The notes below the pieces were generated by a model. It made no database searches. It saw nothing but the letters and a program-made list of their open reading frames with translations, and had not been told where the DNA came from. Made by a program: the position numbers and the translations under genes. Below, piece after piece: positions 27,113 to 35,273 of a stretch of 37,071 bases of DNA. Origin of the DNA: UBA9619 sp964630665 (GTDB taxonomy: Bacteria; Pseudomonadota; Gammaproteobacteria; Arenicellales; UBA868); assembly GCA_964630665.1 (NCBI GenBank), contig CAZVVN010000027.1:1-37071 (forward strand). Reading direction: 5' to 3'. Position 1 is the first letter of the stretch. Each line of letters opens with the position of its first letter.

Positions 27113-27811
27113 TTACCGATCGTCCCGGGAATCTGTCCGCTGGCGCGCCTGGTCCAGCCGAGCATGGCTGCCAATGTCCATCCATCTGCCAGGAAAATGC
27201 TCGCCAGATACTAGATTCCTGTCCACGGCTTCCTTGAGGCAGGTTGCCAGCGGGAATCGACCTTCCGGAGTGCCGTCAAACAGGTTGTGACGGTAAACGC
27301 CAATGCCAGAAAACGTCAGGCGCCGGGCACCAGCTACGCCATAGTTGAGAACCCTGTCTTCGGCGAGGAAAAAATCACCCGCTGGGTTATGTGGCGGATT
27401 GTCTACCAGGATCAGGTGAGCCTTTGTGTCGATCCGATTCGGGAGGTTGTCCAGGCACAGATCTGTCCAGATATCACTGTTCAGGACGATGAAAGGGTCT
27501 GAATCGATCAGTGGCAGGGCCTGGCGAATCCCTCCACCGGTCCCCATCGCGCCGTCGGGTTCGCGGGAATAAGCGATCGACAGACCGTAGCGCTCCCCGC
27601 TGCCGATCTGCGCCTCGATCATGTCGCCCAGGTACGCAAGGTTGATCACGACCCGCCGTATGCCGGCACTCGACAGCGTCTGAAGCTGGTATTCGATCAG
27701 GCAGCGCCCGCCGATACGGATCAGCGGTTTGGGTAATCGATCTGTCAGCGGCCGCAGACGTTCGCCGCGACCGGCAGCCAGTATCATCCCGCAGCGGTGG
27801 ATCGGGGGCAT
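27113..27811 (-). CDS. murU: nucleotidyltransferase, probable N-acetylmuramate alpha-1-phosphate uridylyltransferase
   Basis: Protein of 232 aa in the NTP-transferase family. The N terminus MILAAGRGERLRPLTDRLPKPL is the nucleotide-binding signature; GAMGTGGGIRQALP and NSDIWTD supply further substrate and metal contacts. MurU makes UDP-MurNAc in the cell-wall recycling route that bypasses MurA. In relatives it follows amgK, divergent from lptD. Here the position beside lptD is kept but amgK is absent between them. A different sugar-phosphate nucleotidyltransferase activity is possible. Confidence 0.85.
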   Translation of the reverse strand: MPPIHRCGMILAAGRGERLRPLTDRLPKPLIRIGGRCLIEYQLQTLSSAGIRRVVINLAYLGDMIEAQIGSGERYGLSIAYSREPDGAMGTGGGIRQALPLIDSDPFIVLNSDIWTDLCLDNLPNRIDTKAHLILVDNPPHNPAGDFFLAEDRVLNYGVAGARRLTFSGIGVYRHNLFDGTPEGRFPLATCLKEAVDRNLVSGEHFPGRWMDIGSHARLDQARQRTDSRDDR

Positions 27812-27870
27812 TCGTTTCAGGGTGATTCGGAAAAATGCAATGAACGTTTTGGGCTCACCTTCGTGTTCCC

Positions 27871-27876
27871 TATAAT
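27871..27876 (+). promoter_or_regulatory. candidate -10 box for lptD-surA
   Basis: Perfect TATAAT in the murU/lptD divergent gap, with only a weak -35 (TTTGGG at 17-nt spacing). It would give a leader of about 90-120 nt before lptD. Confidence 0.4.
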
Positions 27877-28003
27877 AACCGACTGTGAAACTACCCAGAT
27901 TCCTGCCGGAGATCGCTTCCAGATCGTGGACCTAAAAAAGCCAGACCGCTTTGACCTAGTGAACAAGCTGATGGGAGCCGTGTTCTTCCGGTCGTCTTCT
28001 AGC

Positions 28004-30583
28004 ATGGTCGCAGGGCGTCGAATCCTGGTGCCGATTACGGTTTCGCTGTTTCTTTTCTCGTCAACACTACCGGCCGAGGCGCCCGTTTCTTTCGCTGATG
28101 AGTCGATCTGCCCTGACGATGTCATTGAGACACCGCCGCTCATGTTGCCCTATATAGGGCGTGATCCGACCGGCCTGAAGATCGAACTTGAGTCCGACCA
28201 GATCGATCTGCCGCGACCTGGGGTACTGTCGCTGTCCGGAAAGTCGTCCGTTATCCAGGGTGCACAGGCGATCTTTGCTGATCGCATCGTGTTCGACAAG
28301 GAAGCGCTTTCCCTGAAGTCTGAACGCGCAGTTGTCCATTCTTACCAGGGCGACAGAATCGCTGCCAGTTCACTGGAACTCGACCTGGAGACCAGGACCG
28401 GCAGTGCGGAAGACGTCCACTTTCAGATCGCAGAGCGGGGTGCGATTCCCAAAACCAGTATCGTTGATCCAACAGGCCAATCTTTTGATGAATCAGGATT
28501 CACCTATGCGGTCGCTGGCCAGATTGGCAGCGTTAAGGGCCCTCGCTCGTTTCATCTGCCAAACGTTGTTGCACTGCCGACTGGCGAGTTGATTTCGATC
28601 GACTCGGGTCGGGAAGACCAGAGGAAAACCGCCGAAGAGAAAAGCTCTGAACCAGACTTCGAGGTCAAGGCTAGGGGTAGAGGGATAGCGCAGAGGGTCT
28701 ACTTTGAGGGCCACGATCGTGAGCGACTGGAGGATGTCACCTACTCAAGTTGTGCGGCGGGCGATGACACGGTCCTGATGAAGGCGGGTGAGATCATTCT
28801 GGACCATACAACCGGGGTTGGCACAGGGAAAAACTTGAGCGTACGTTTTTTCGATGTTCCGATTCTGTATTTTCCACAGGCCAGTTTTCCTATCAGCGAT
28901 GAGCGCAAATCTGGTCTGCTGTTCCCTGTGTTCGGCTATGGGAAGGACTGGGGATTTAACTTCCGAATCCCTTATTACTGGAACATTGCACCTGAGCAGG
29001 ACGCCACTTTTGAAGGACACATGATGGCCAATCGCGGTCTGCAGTTTGCGGGTGAGTACCGCTACATCGGTAAGAACCGGCACGGTGACCACAACGGTGT
29101 GTTGCGTGGTGAGTTCATGCCCGAAGACAGCAAATTCGGTGACAGCCGATATGGCTGGAGCTACGAGCATCGATTGAACACCCGCCGCTGGGAGACTGAC
29201 TTCAATCTGGATATTGACCTTGGGTATGTCTCCGACACGGCGTATCTGGACGATCTTGCAGATGACCTTCAAGTTAGCAGCGCGGCTCATATTCCCCAGA
29301 TCATCGATCTGGCAATTGATCCATATGACATTTTTCTGGAAGACGAAAATCTGGTTGTGAATGTGGACGCGTCCGCCTATCAGAGCCTGGATACGGCACT
29401 TCAGATCGAACAAGAACCGTATGCCAGGCTGCCCGGCATCACGGTCGACTGGAGTAAGAATTTTGATCTTACCCTGGGCGATTCGGGTACCGGCTACCAG
29501 CGCGATGACAGTACTGAGTTCACAGTTCGACCTGAAGTGGATTCAGAACTGGTTAATTTTCAGCATTCTGCCGATGGCATGACAAAAGGTTTGCGACTGG
29601 ACATTCAGCCATCCTTGGCGTTGCCGATGAAACGGGTATATGGTGCCATCACCCCTAAATTGACCTGGGCCTATACGGCCTACAGTGTCAGTGATCAGCC
29701 GCAGGGCGACCCGTCCAGCCCTATGCGGAGTATTTTTCTTTTTGAGGTGGCTTCAGAATTGTTTCTTGAGAGAGATGTCGTTTGGCGATCTACCGAGCAT
29801 GTTCAGACCCTTGTTCCCCGGCTGTCGTATCACTACGTGCCGTTTGAGGACCAGAGCGACCTGCCTGTATTTGACAGCGGTTCGGTTGGGTTCGGAAACA
29901 TTGCCGATGCCTACCTGAGTGACGGTTTCTGGGGGTCAGACAGGATCCAGGATTTTCAGGGATTCACGCTGGGGCTGGAGAGTGAAACCTATGGAACAGA
30001 GTCCGGTGATCGGCTGATGAAATGGACACTGGCTCAGCAGATCTACCTGGCTGATCGGGAGGTCACCCTGGATCCTGCTGACGAACCGCAGACCAGCGAT
30101 TATTCAGCACTGCTCGGGGAGATCGATTTCAATTTCAGCGAACAGTGGAGTGCGGGTGGCTTTGCCAGTTGGGACTGGGATGCCAGCGACCTCAACCAGT
30201 GGCGCTTTTCTTCCAGCTTCAGTCCGGATTATCGTCGTGAGTTGAATCTTGCCTACCAGAGCGAGGGTGACAACAATAGCAACGTTGAATTGGGTCTGAG
30301 CTGGCCTCTGGCTCCGCGCTGGCAACTGGGTGCGGCCGGATTGTTGGGTCAGGGCGATGACGATGGGCAATATACCCGCGTGAGTCTGGGATATGACGCC
30401 TGTTGTTGGGCTCTTCGTGTGCAGCTTGAAGATCGCCCTCGTAGGGATGACGAACAGAATGGCGAGTCCGAGGGCGGTACTCACGTCATGGTTACTCTGA
30501 AGCTGAAGGGGCTGGGCAAGATCTCATCTGGCGAATTGATGGATCTGAGTCAGGGGTTCACTGCTGCAGCACCGTCGCTGTGA
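28004..30583 (+). CDS. lptD: LPS-assembly protein LptD
   Basis: Outer-membrane protein of about 859 aa that inserts lipopolysaccharide with LptE. A signal peptide ends near AEA. The N-terminal OstA-type jellyroll (GVLSLSGKSSVIQGAQAIFADR, QGDRIAASSLELDLETRTG) receives LPS from LptA. The barrel domain shows FDVPILYFPQASFPISDERKSG and GFNFRIPYYWNIAPEQDAT. Cysteines occur early (ICPDD), at SSCAAGDD and as a late CC pair (DACCWALRV), the pattern needed for the interdomain disulfides. The start is uncertain; an in-frame ATG at 27971 also works. surA overlaps its stop. Confidence 0.95.
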   Translation: MVAGRRILVPITVSLFLFSSTLPAEAPVSFADESICPDDVIETPPLMLPYIGRDPTGLKIELESDQIDLPRPGVLSLSGKSSVIQGAQAIFADRIVFDKEALSLKSERAVVHSYQGDRIAASSLELDLETRTGSAEDVHFQIAERGAIPKTSIVDPTGQSFDESGFTYAVAGQIGSVKGPRSFHLPNVVALPTGELISIDSGREDQRKTAEEKSSEPDFEVKARGRGIAQRVYFEGHDRERLEDVTYSSCAAGDDTVLMKAGEIILDHTTGVGTGKNLSVRFFDVPILYFPQASFPISDERKSGLLFPVFGYGKDWGFNFRIPYYWNIAPEQDATFEGHMMANRGLQFAGEYRYIGKNRHGDHNGVLRGEFMPEDSKFGDSRYGWSYEHRLNTRRWETDFNLDIDLGYVSDTAYLDDLADDLQVSSAAHIPQIIDLAIDPYDIFLEDENLVVNVDASAYQSLDTALQIEQEPYARLPGITVDWSKNFDLTLGDSGTGYQRDDSTEFTVRPEVDSELVNFQHSADGMTKGLRLDIQPSLALPMKRVYGAITPKLTWAYTAYSVSDQPQGDPSSPMRSIFLFEVASELFLERDVVWRSTEHVQTLVPRLSYHYVPFEDQSDLPVFDSGSVGFGNIADAYLSDGFWGSDRIQDFQGFTLGLESETYGTESGDRLMKWTLAQQIYLADREVTLDPADEPQTSDYSALLGEIDFNFSEQWSAGGFASWDWDASDLNQWRFSSSFSPDYRRELNLAYQSEGDNNSNVELGLSWPLAPRWQLGAAGLLGQGDDDGQYTRVSLGYDACCWALRVQLEDRPRRDDEQNGESEGGTHVMVTLKLKGLGKISSGELMDLSQGFTAAAPSL

Positions 30584-32013
30584 GTCGTGTTTCAGCCCTG
30601 ATTCACCATCACCTGATGATGTCTAACGTTCCTAAAATGGATCGTGAGGCGAGGTTTTGTATTCCTGAGAATTGCCGGGCAATCGCAAGGCGGTTGATCT
30701 GCACTGTGCCGGTAATTCTATGGGCCGCGCGCGCTGTAGTTCTTGCTGCCCCGCTCGTGTTTGGCACAACAATTGCCCAAGGTGAAAGCATTGATCGGGT
30801 CGTTGCTGTCATCAACCAGAGTGTTATTACGGAATCTGAACTTCAGCGTGAAGTACAGCGTGCACAGCTGGAAATTCGTGCCAGTGATCAGAAGGCTCCC
30901 AGCCAAACTGACCTGAGGCGGAACCTGCTGGAGAGCATGATCCGGGATCGTATACAGCTCCAGCTGGCAGGGCATCGCAACATTCGAGTGAATGACAACC
31001 TGGTCAACAGTGCAATCTCTGATATCGCCGAAAAAAATAGTTTGTCGCTTGAGCAACTGCGTGACGAAGTTGAGCGCGGTGGCATGGCCTACCAAGACTA
31101 TTTTGAGGATCTTCGAGAGCAACTGACGATCCGGAGACTGATCGACGTTGAAGTCGTTCAGAAAGTCAGTGTCTCCGAGCAGGAAATAGATCAGTATCTG
31201 GCACTTAACCCCGATTCATGGGCTCCTGGGGAACTTGAGCTGGAGCTCAGCCATATACTTTTGTCGGTTTCCGGCAGCGCGTCTGACCAGGAGATCGATT
31301 CTCAGCACGCCCGTGCTGTGGACATCAGAGGCAAGATACTGGCCGGACTCAGATTCAGTGAAGCTGCAGTCCAGTACTCCGACAGCTCAGACGCCGAGCA
31401 CGGCGGAAACCTCGGGTGGCGGAAGAAAAGCCAGTTACCGAGTCTTTTTGTCGAAGCCGTGAAAGGGCTCCGGCCCGGGCAGTTCTCAGAAGTCAGTCGC
31501 AGCCCTAATGGGTTCCATATCATCCAGCTGATGGCCAGGCGTGGTGGTGAAGAGATGTTGGTCGAGCAGATTCGTGTGCGTCATATCCTGCTGGTTCCCA
31601 ATGTGGTCACGGATGAATCTCAGATCAGAAAGCGACTGGAACGTGTGCGACAGCGTATAGAGGCCGGAGAGCAGTTCTCCGAGATGGCGCGACTGCACTC
31701 CGAGGATCGTCACAGCCGTGCCAAAGGCGGTGATCTGGGCTGGCTGAATCCCGGTGATGCAACACCGGAATTCGAAAAAATTCTCCAGAAGCTAGATGTT
31801 GGTCAACTCAGCGATGTCTTCCAGACGCGGTCTGGCTTCCATCTGGCAAAGCTTGTAGATCGACGAACCAGAAACCTGAGTGAGCAGATGCGCCGCAGCG
31901 ATGCCAGGTTCCGAGTTCGAGCCAAGAAAATTCAGGAAAACTATAATCAATGGATCCACGAGTTAAGAGACCTCGCCTTCGTGGAGATCCGGGTACCGCT
32001 GGATGAACTCTGA
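30580..32013 (+). CDS. surA: periplasmic chaperone / peptidyl-prolyl isomerase SurA
   Basis: Periplasmic chaperone of up to 477 aa that escorts outer-membrane proteins such as LptD. After a hydrophobic signal segment (VILWAARAVVLAAPLVFG) the SurA N-domain begins at IDRVVAVINQSVITESEL. Two PpiC rotamase domains follow, marked by LELSHILLSV with GGNLGWRKKSQLP, and IRVRHILLVPN with GGDLGWLNPGD. The GTG at 30580 overlaps the lptD stop but gives an unusually long N-region; ATG at 30616 or 30637 may be the true start. Confidence 0.95.
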   Translation: MSRVSALIHHHLMMSNVPKMDREARFCIPENCRAIARRLICTVPVILWAARAVVLAAPLVFGTTIAQGESIDRVVAVINQSVITESELQREVQRAQLEIRASDQKAPSQTDLRRNLLESMIRDRIQLQLAGHRNIRVNDNLVNSAISDIAEKNSLSLEQLRDEVERGGMAYQDYFEDLREQLTIRRLIDVEVVQKVSVSEQEIDQYLALNPDSWAPGELELELSHILLSVSGSASDQEIDSQHARAVDIRGKILAGLRFSEAAVQYSDSSDAEHGGNLGWRKKSQLPSLFVEAVKGLRPGQFSEVSRSPNGFHIIQLMARRGGEEMLVEQIRVRHILLVPNVVTDESQIRKRLERVRQRIEAGEQFSEMARLHSEDRHSRAKGGDLGWLNPGDATPEFEKILQKLDVGQLSDVFQTRSGFHLAKLVDRRTRNLSEQMRRSDARFRVRAKKIQENYNQWIHELRDLAFVEIRVPLDEL

Positions 32014-32075
32014 AGAACAGAGCCATCTCACGGACCCGGATTCCGCCTACCTGGAACACACTTTCGGTGTTCTGA

Positions 32076-32204
32076 TTATCGGTTGGAGGTGAACTCCGGA
32101 TAGGCCTCCAGGCCACACTCGCTCACGTCCACACCACGATACTCCTCTTCACTGACTCGCAGACCCACGGTCGCCCTAAGAATTCCCCAGACCAGACCGC
32201 GGGG
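32076..32204 (-). pseudogene. remnant of a second ammonium transporter gene (3' end only)
   Basis: On the minus strand an open stretch of about 42 codons, ending in TAA at 32076-32078 and preceded by an in-frame TAG at 32205-32207, encodes a typical Amt C-terminal tail: GLRVSEEEYRGVDVSE, then a short segment ending EAYPEF. It is clearly related to, but not a copy of, the tail of the neighbouring amtB (GLRVNEEEEAEGLDVA). No start or membrane segments remain. This points to a former paralogue downstream of amtB that lost all but its 3' end. A small hairpin (GAACAC/GTGTTC) lies just beyond. Confidence 0.75.
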
Positions 32205-32301
32205 CTAACGCACTTTCCAGCGACAGTGAATTCCAGGTGGTCTTCAACCTTATCCGGTCAAACGTATGCTGTGACTCCTGCCGGGGAATGCAGTCGCTGG
32301 G

Positions 32302-32321
32302 CCGGCAATGCCGGTTTTCTT
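32302..32321 (+). terminator. weak hairpin with T-rich tail
   Basis: CCGGC-AAT-GCCGG followed by TTTTCTT on the plus strand, just beyond the amtB stop. The stem is only 5 bp, so it would be a weak terminator for transcription coming from surA; on the minus strand it is the first hairpin after amtB. Confidence 0.35.
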
Positions 32322-33633
32322 AGGCACCTAGGTTGTAACCGCGCTCATCGTGTAGGGCAACATCGAGGCCTTCTGCTTCTTCCTCTTCATTGACCCGCAG
32401 TCCCATTACGCTATCGATTATCTTGAGCAGGATGAAGCTCACCACGCCGGTATAGATGATGGTGGCGATGATGCCGATAGCCTGTGTTTGGACCTGACTG
32501 CCGATGCTGTTGATGCCATCCCCAAAACCCGCACCGCCCAGGGCCTGAGCTGCGAATACTCCGGTCAGCAGTGCACCGATAATCCCGCCAACCGCATGTA
32601 CCCCGAACACATCAAGCGAGTCGTCATATCCGACCTTGCGTTTAAGGGTAGTTGCTGCGAGAAAGCACCCGACCCCGGCAGCAATGCCGATCACTAATGC
32701 CCCCATCGGGCCGACAGAACCCGATGCTGGCGTGATCGCAACCAGTCCACCGACAGCGCCAGAAGCAATACCAAGTACGCTGGGTTTGCCGTGTGAGAGC
32801 CACTCACTGAACATCCAGCCGAGCGCAGCAGCAGCGGTTGCGATCTGGGTGACAGCCATCGCCATGCCGGCGGTGCCGTCCGCCGCCAGTTCGCTGCCCG
32901 CATTGAAACCAAACCAGCCAACCCACAGCATGGCTGCACCAATCAAGGTGTAGCCAAGATTATGCGGCGGCATCGGCGAGGATGGATATCCTCTGCGCTT
33001 GCCAAGGACCAGAGCGGCGACCAATCCCGCGATGCCCGCGTTGATATGGACCACGGTACCTCCGGCAAAGTCCAGTATTCCCAGACCACCAAGCCATCCG
33101 CCATCACCCCAGACCCAGTGCGTAATAGGTGCGTAAACGAGGGTCAGCCAAAGCCCCATGAAACAGAGCATGGCGGAGAACTTCATGCGCTCAGCGAATG
33201 CACCGACGATCAACGCCGGGGTAATGATGGCAAAGGTCATCTGAAAGGTCATGAAGACGGTCTCCGGGATCGACCCGCTGAGAGCATCTACCGTGACCCC
33301 GCGCAGAAACAGCTTGCTTAAGCCACCCCAGTACGCGCCTTCGCCGCCAAAGGCGATGGAATATCCGTACAGCGCCCAAAGTATGGTCATAAGAGCGGTA
33401 ATGGCGAAACACTGCATCAGCACGGACAGTACGTTCTTGGCGCGAACCATTCCCGCATAAAACAGAGCCAGGCCGGGGATGGTCATAAATAGTACCAGCG
33501 CGGTTGCAGTGAGCATCCACGCGGTATCACCTGCGCTGAGCCCGCCCTCGTCGGCGGCTGCTTGGGTAACGTTCAACAACAGACCTAGCGCAACTGTCAA
33601 CCGGGCCATGTTCTGTGTAAGAAAAATTTTCAT
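32320..33633 (-). CDS. amtB: ammonium transporter
   Basis: Membrane channel of 437 aa with a cleavable signal peptide (ending near TQAAA) and eleven membrane segments. Conserved features are DTAWMLTATALVLFMTIPGLALFYAGMVR (residues summarised: DTAW, PGLALFYAG), RMKFSAMLCF, the first pore His in APITHWVWG, and the second in DVFGVHAVGG. The cytoplasmic tail GLRVNEEEEAEGLDVA is the GlnK contact. It lies 28 nt after glnK on the same strand and is covered by the same sigma54 promoter. Confidence 0.97.
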   Translation of the reverse strand: MKIFLTQNMARLTVALGLLLNVTQAAADEGGLSAGDTAWMLTATALVLFMTIPGLALFYAGMVRAKNVLSVLMQCFAITALMTILWALYGYSIAFGGEGAYWGGLSKLFLRGVTVDALSGSIPETVFMTFQMTFAIITPALIVGAFAERMKFSAMLCFMGLWLTLVYAPITHWVWGDGGWLGGLGILDFAGGTVVHINAGIAGLVAALVLGKRRGYPSSPMPPHNLGYTLIGAAMLWVGWFGFNAGSELAADGTAGMAMAVTQIATAAAALGWMFSEWLSHGKPSVLGIASGAVGGLVAITPASGSVGPMGALVIGIAAGVGCFLAATTLKRKVGYDDSLDVFGVHAVGGIIGALLTGVFAAQALGGAGFGDGINSIGSQVQTQAIGIIATIIYTGVVSFILLKIIDSVMGLRVNEEEEAEGLDVALHDERGYNLGA

Positions 33634-33661
33634 GTGATGTTCTCCTGGCGGTCGTTTCCGG

Positions 33662-34000
33662 TTAAAGGGCGTCGCTACCGGTCTCGCCTGTGCGAATCCG
33701 GATCACCTGCTCAATATCGTAGACAAAGATTTTGCCGTCGCCGATCTTGCCCGTTTGTGCAGAGCTGGAAATCGACTCGACGACCTGATCGAGCAGGTCG
33801 GCCGCAACCGCGACCTCAAGTTTGATCTTTGGCAGAAAATCAACAGCATATTCGGCACCACGATAGAGTTCGGTGTGGCCTTTCTGCCTGCCGAATCCTT
33901 TGACCTCGGTGACAGTCATACCTTTGATCCCAATTTGTGAAAGCGCATCCCGGACATCGTCCAGTCGGAAAGGCTTGATAATCGCCATAATCAGTTTCAT
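33662..34000 (-). CDS. glnK: nitrogen regulatory protein P-II (GlnK)
   Basis: Signal protein of 112 aa that senses 2-oxoglutarate and ATP/ADP and blocks AmtB when ammonium is plentiful. The start MKLIMAIIKPFRLDDVRDAL is typical, and the T-loop GRQKGHTELYRGAEY carries Tyr51, the uridylylation site. The C-terminal signature TGKIGDGKIFVYDIEQVIRIRTGE is intact. The ATG at 34000 has GGAG 8 nt upstream; a TTG one codon earlier is unlikely. Pairing with amtB and the sigma54 promoter mark it as GlnK. Confidence 0.97.
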   Translation of the reverse strand: MKLIMAIIKPFRLDDVRDALSQIGIKGMTVTEVKGFGRQKGHTELYRGAEYAVDFLPKIKLEVAVAADLLDQVVESISSSAQTGKIGDGKIFVYDIEQVIRIRTGETGSDAL

Positions 34001-34077
34001 CAACAGTCTCCTTCTGCTAGTCGTGAAGTTGATTCACCAGCCTGCCTGTGTGGGCCAGACTGACACCGAATAGTTAA

Positions 34078-34092
34078 GCAATTGGCGTGCCA
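34078..34092 (-). promoter_or_regulatory. sigma54 promoter of glnK-amtB
   Basis: On the minus strand TGGCACGCCAATTGC, followed by T, is an exact match to the RpoN consensus TGGCACG-N4-TTGCW. It lies 78 nt before the glnK ATG and indicates nitrogen-limited expression via NtrC. Confidence 0.92.
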
Positions 34093-34184
34093 GGCAGATG
34101 TGCCCAAAAAACGGGTACAACACGCTGGATTCGCTAGTTGAAGGACGGTGTCGCTGACCTATGGTGGGGCACAAGAAAGAGCCA

Positions 34185-34201
34185 CGCACTGGCTTGGTGC
34201 A
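34185..34201 (-). promoter_or_regulatory. NtrC-type enhancer site
   Basis: TGCAC-N7-GTGCG on the minus strand matches the NtrC consensus TGCAC-N7-GTGCA at nine of ten arm positions. It is centred about 108 nt upstream of the sigma54 element, the usual range for an enhancer. Confidence 0.65.
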
Positions 34202-34221
34202 AGGGAGAAAATAGGTGAATT

Positions 34222-34230
34222 TGCTACAAT
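34222..34230 (+). promoter_or_regulatory. candidate extended -10 promoter for ubiK
   Basis: TGCTACAAT is an extended -10 (TGnTAtAAT type) 60 nt before the ubiK ATG. No matching -35 is seen, which extended -10 promoters can tolerate. Confidence 0.45.
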
Positions 34231-34290
34231 TGCCTGGCCGGCACTGTGTCGGTCTGGTCAAGCCTTCTTCTGAACGGAGTGTCGTGGTTA

Positions 34291-34527
34291 ATGTCGTTAC
34301 GCAGACTTGCTGAAACCATCGCCGATGCGCTACCGAGTGATATCGCCAGGGATGTGCGCAACAATTCCCGGGTGGTTGTCCAGTCGGCACTGGAAAAGAT
34401 GGACCTGGTCAGTCGTGAGGAACTGGATATCCAGGAGAAGGTGGTGCAACGCACTCGCCAGAAGCTTGAGGCACTGGAGGCGCGAGTGGCCGAATTGGAA
34501 GAGGCATTGAGAACCCGGTCGACGTGA
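34291..34527 (+). CDS. ubiK: ubiquinone biosynthesis accessory factor UbiK
   Basis: Protein of 78 aa in the YqiC/BMFP family, which forms a complex with UbiJ to support aerobic ubiquinone synthesis and has membrane-fusogenic activity. The N-terminal half (LRRLAETIADALPSDIARDV) is amphipathic; the C-terminal half (EELDIQEKVVQRTRQKLEAL and on) is a strong coiled coil. The ATG at 34291 matches the family start; upstream codons from 34246 are not conserved. In relatives, the comM/yifB ATPase gene commonly follows; here it does not, and the accessory segment begins. Confidence 0.93.
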   Translation: MSLRRLAETIADALPSDIARDVRNNSRVVVQSALEKMDLVSREELDIQEKVVQRTRQKLEALEARVAELEEALRTRST

Positions 34528-34666
34528 GCCGGTATACGGGTAGGGTCTTACGACTGAATTCTGAGTTGTTGCGGGTGAGGTGGCTGGATTGATCTGAGGT
34601 CAATCACTGTATCTACCGATAGGTTTCCATCGCTGTCGAGCTGATTCCTAGCGATATGCGTAAGGG

Positions 34667-34768
34667 CTATATTGCTCCCTGTTCCATAAACTGCCCGGGA
34701 CCCTTTTGCTCATGGCCTAGCGCGTTCTTCAACAAGACCAGTTCCTACAACGACATCAGTTTCGTCAT
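34667..34768 (-). pseudogene. possible small reading frame with internal amber codon
   Basis: On the minus strand an ATG at 34768 starts MTKLMSL, then TAG (34745-34747), then an open run with ELVLLKNALGHEQKGPGQF and a stop at 34667-34669. A single CAG-to-TAG change would explain it. I do not recognise the product. It follows the possible 28-aa frame at 34797-34883 on the same strand, 28 nt away. Weak evidence overall. Confidence 0.2.
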
Positions 34769-34796
34769 ACCCCAACTCTTTTATGAGGAGAGATGC

Positions 34797-34883
34797 TTAC
34801 GAACTCGGAAAAATATAAGCCATGGTAACCAACACAGCTGCCCAGCCCGCGAGAGCCAGCACAAAACCCAAGAAAGGACTCAT
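34797..34883 (-). CDS. possible small membrane protein, 28 aa
   Basis: A short frame on the minus strand with a good ribosome binding site (GAGGAAG, 4 nt before the ATG at 34883). The peptide starts MSPFLGFVLALAGWAAVLVT and ends in PSS, a single hydrophobic membrane segment. A possible promoter, TTGAAT-N16-TAATAA, lies just upstream on the same strand. I do not recognise a family. It stands in a 746-nt stretch between ubiK and the pilin gene where no larger gene is convincing. Confidence 0.4.
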   Translation of the reverse strand: MSPFLGFVLALAGWAAVLVTMAYIFPSS

Positions 34884-35070
34884 GATGCTTCCTCAAAAGT
34901 CGTTATTAAGAACCGCCCATCAAGATTCAATGAACCTCTAATATTACGCCTTCCTTGCACTGACTGCCACAGAGGCGCTGTTTCAAGGTTATTCTGGCTG
35001 ATCATTCAGCTAGATACATACCCCAATGAGTTTTGAGTGTGATCCGGATCCCACTCACAGTGGAAAGGCG

Positions 35071-35208
35071 TTACCAGTAATGGAGATACACAACACGATG
35101 GCTGTAGGACTTCAGGGCCTCGTCACGCGCAAGGGAGGCGTAAAACGCTACTACATCTACATCCTCAGGCACTGGGTATTCCGTGAACCGGTTGATAACC
35201 GGCAGGTC
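35071..35208 (-). pseudogene. short open stretch, possible gene remnant
   Basis: On the minus strand 45 codons run from just after a TGA (35209-35211) to a TAA at 35071-35073. The translation begins DLPVINRFTEYPVPEDVDVV and ends in a segment closing YLHYW; it reads like the C-terminal end of a real protein but has no ATG. It lies downstream of the pilin gene on the same strand, where pilin accessory genes often occur. I cannot assign it. Confidence 0.25.
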
Positions 35209-35273
35209 TCACAGCGTCTGAGTCAATTTTTTTTTGATCCTGACCTAGGTCGGGAGAGCGTCATTTTGCCGCA

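Noticed and set aside
35188..35202. CCGGTT-GAT-AACCGG as a member of a dispersed repeat family with the hairpins at 6037 and 8948
   Set aside because: Only the 6-bp arms are shared and loops and flanks differ; the similarity is too short to claim a repeat family.
35227..35254. T9 run next to the palindrome CCTGACCTAGGTCGGG as the pilin terminator
   Set aside because: For minus-strand transcription the run is A9 after the stem; for plus-strand transcription the T-run precedes the stem. Neither orientation fits an intrinsic terminator.
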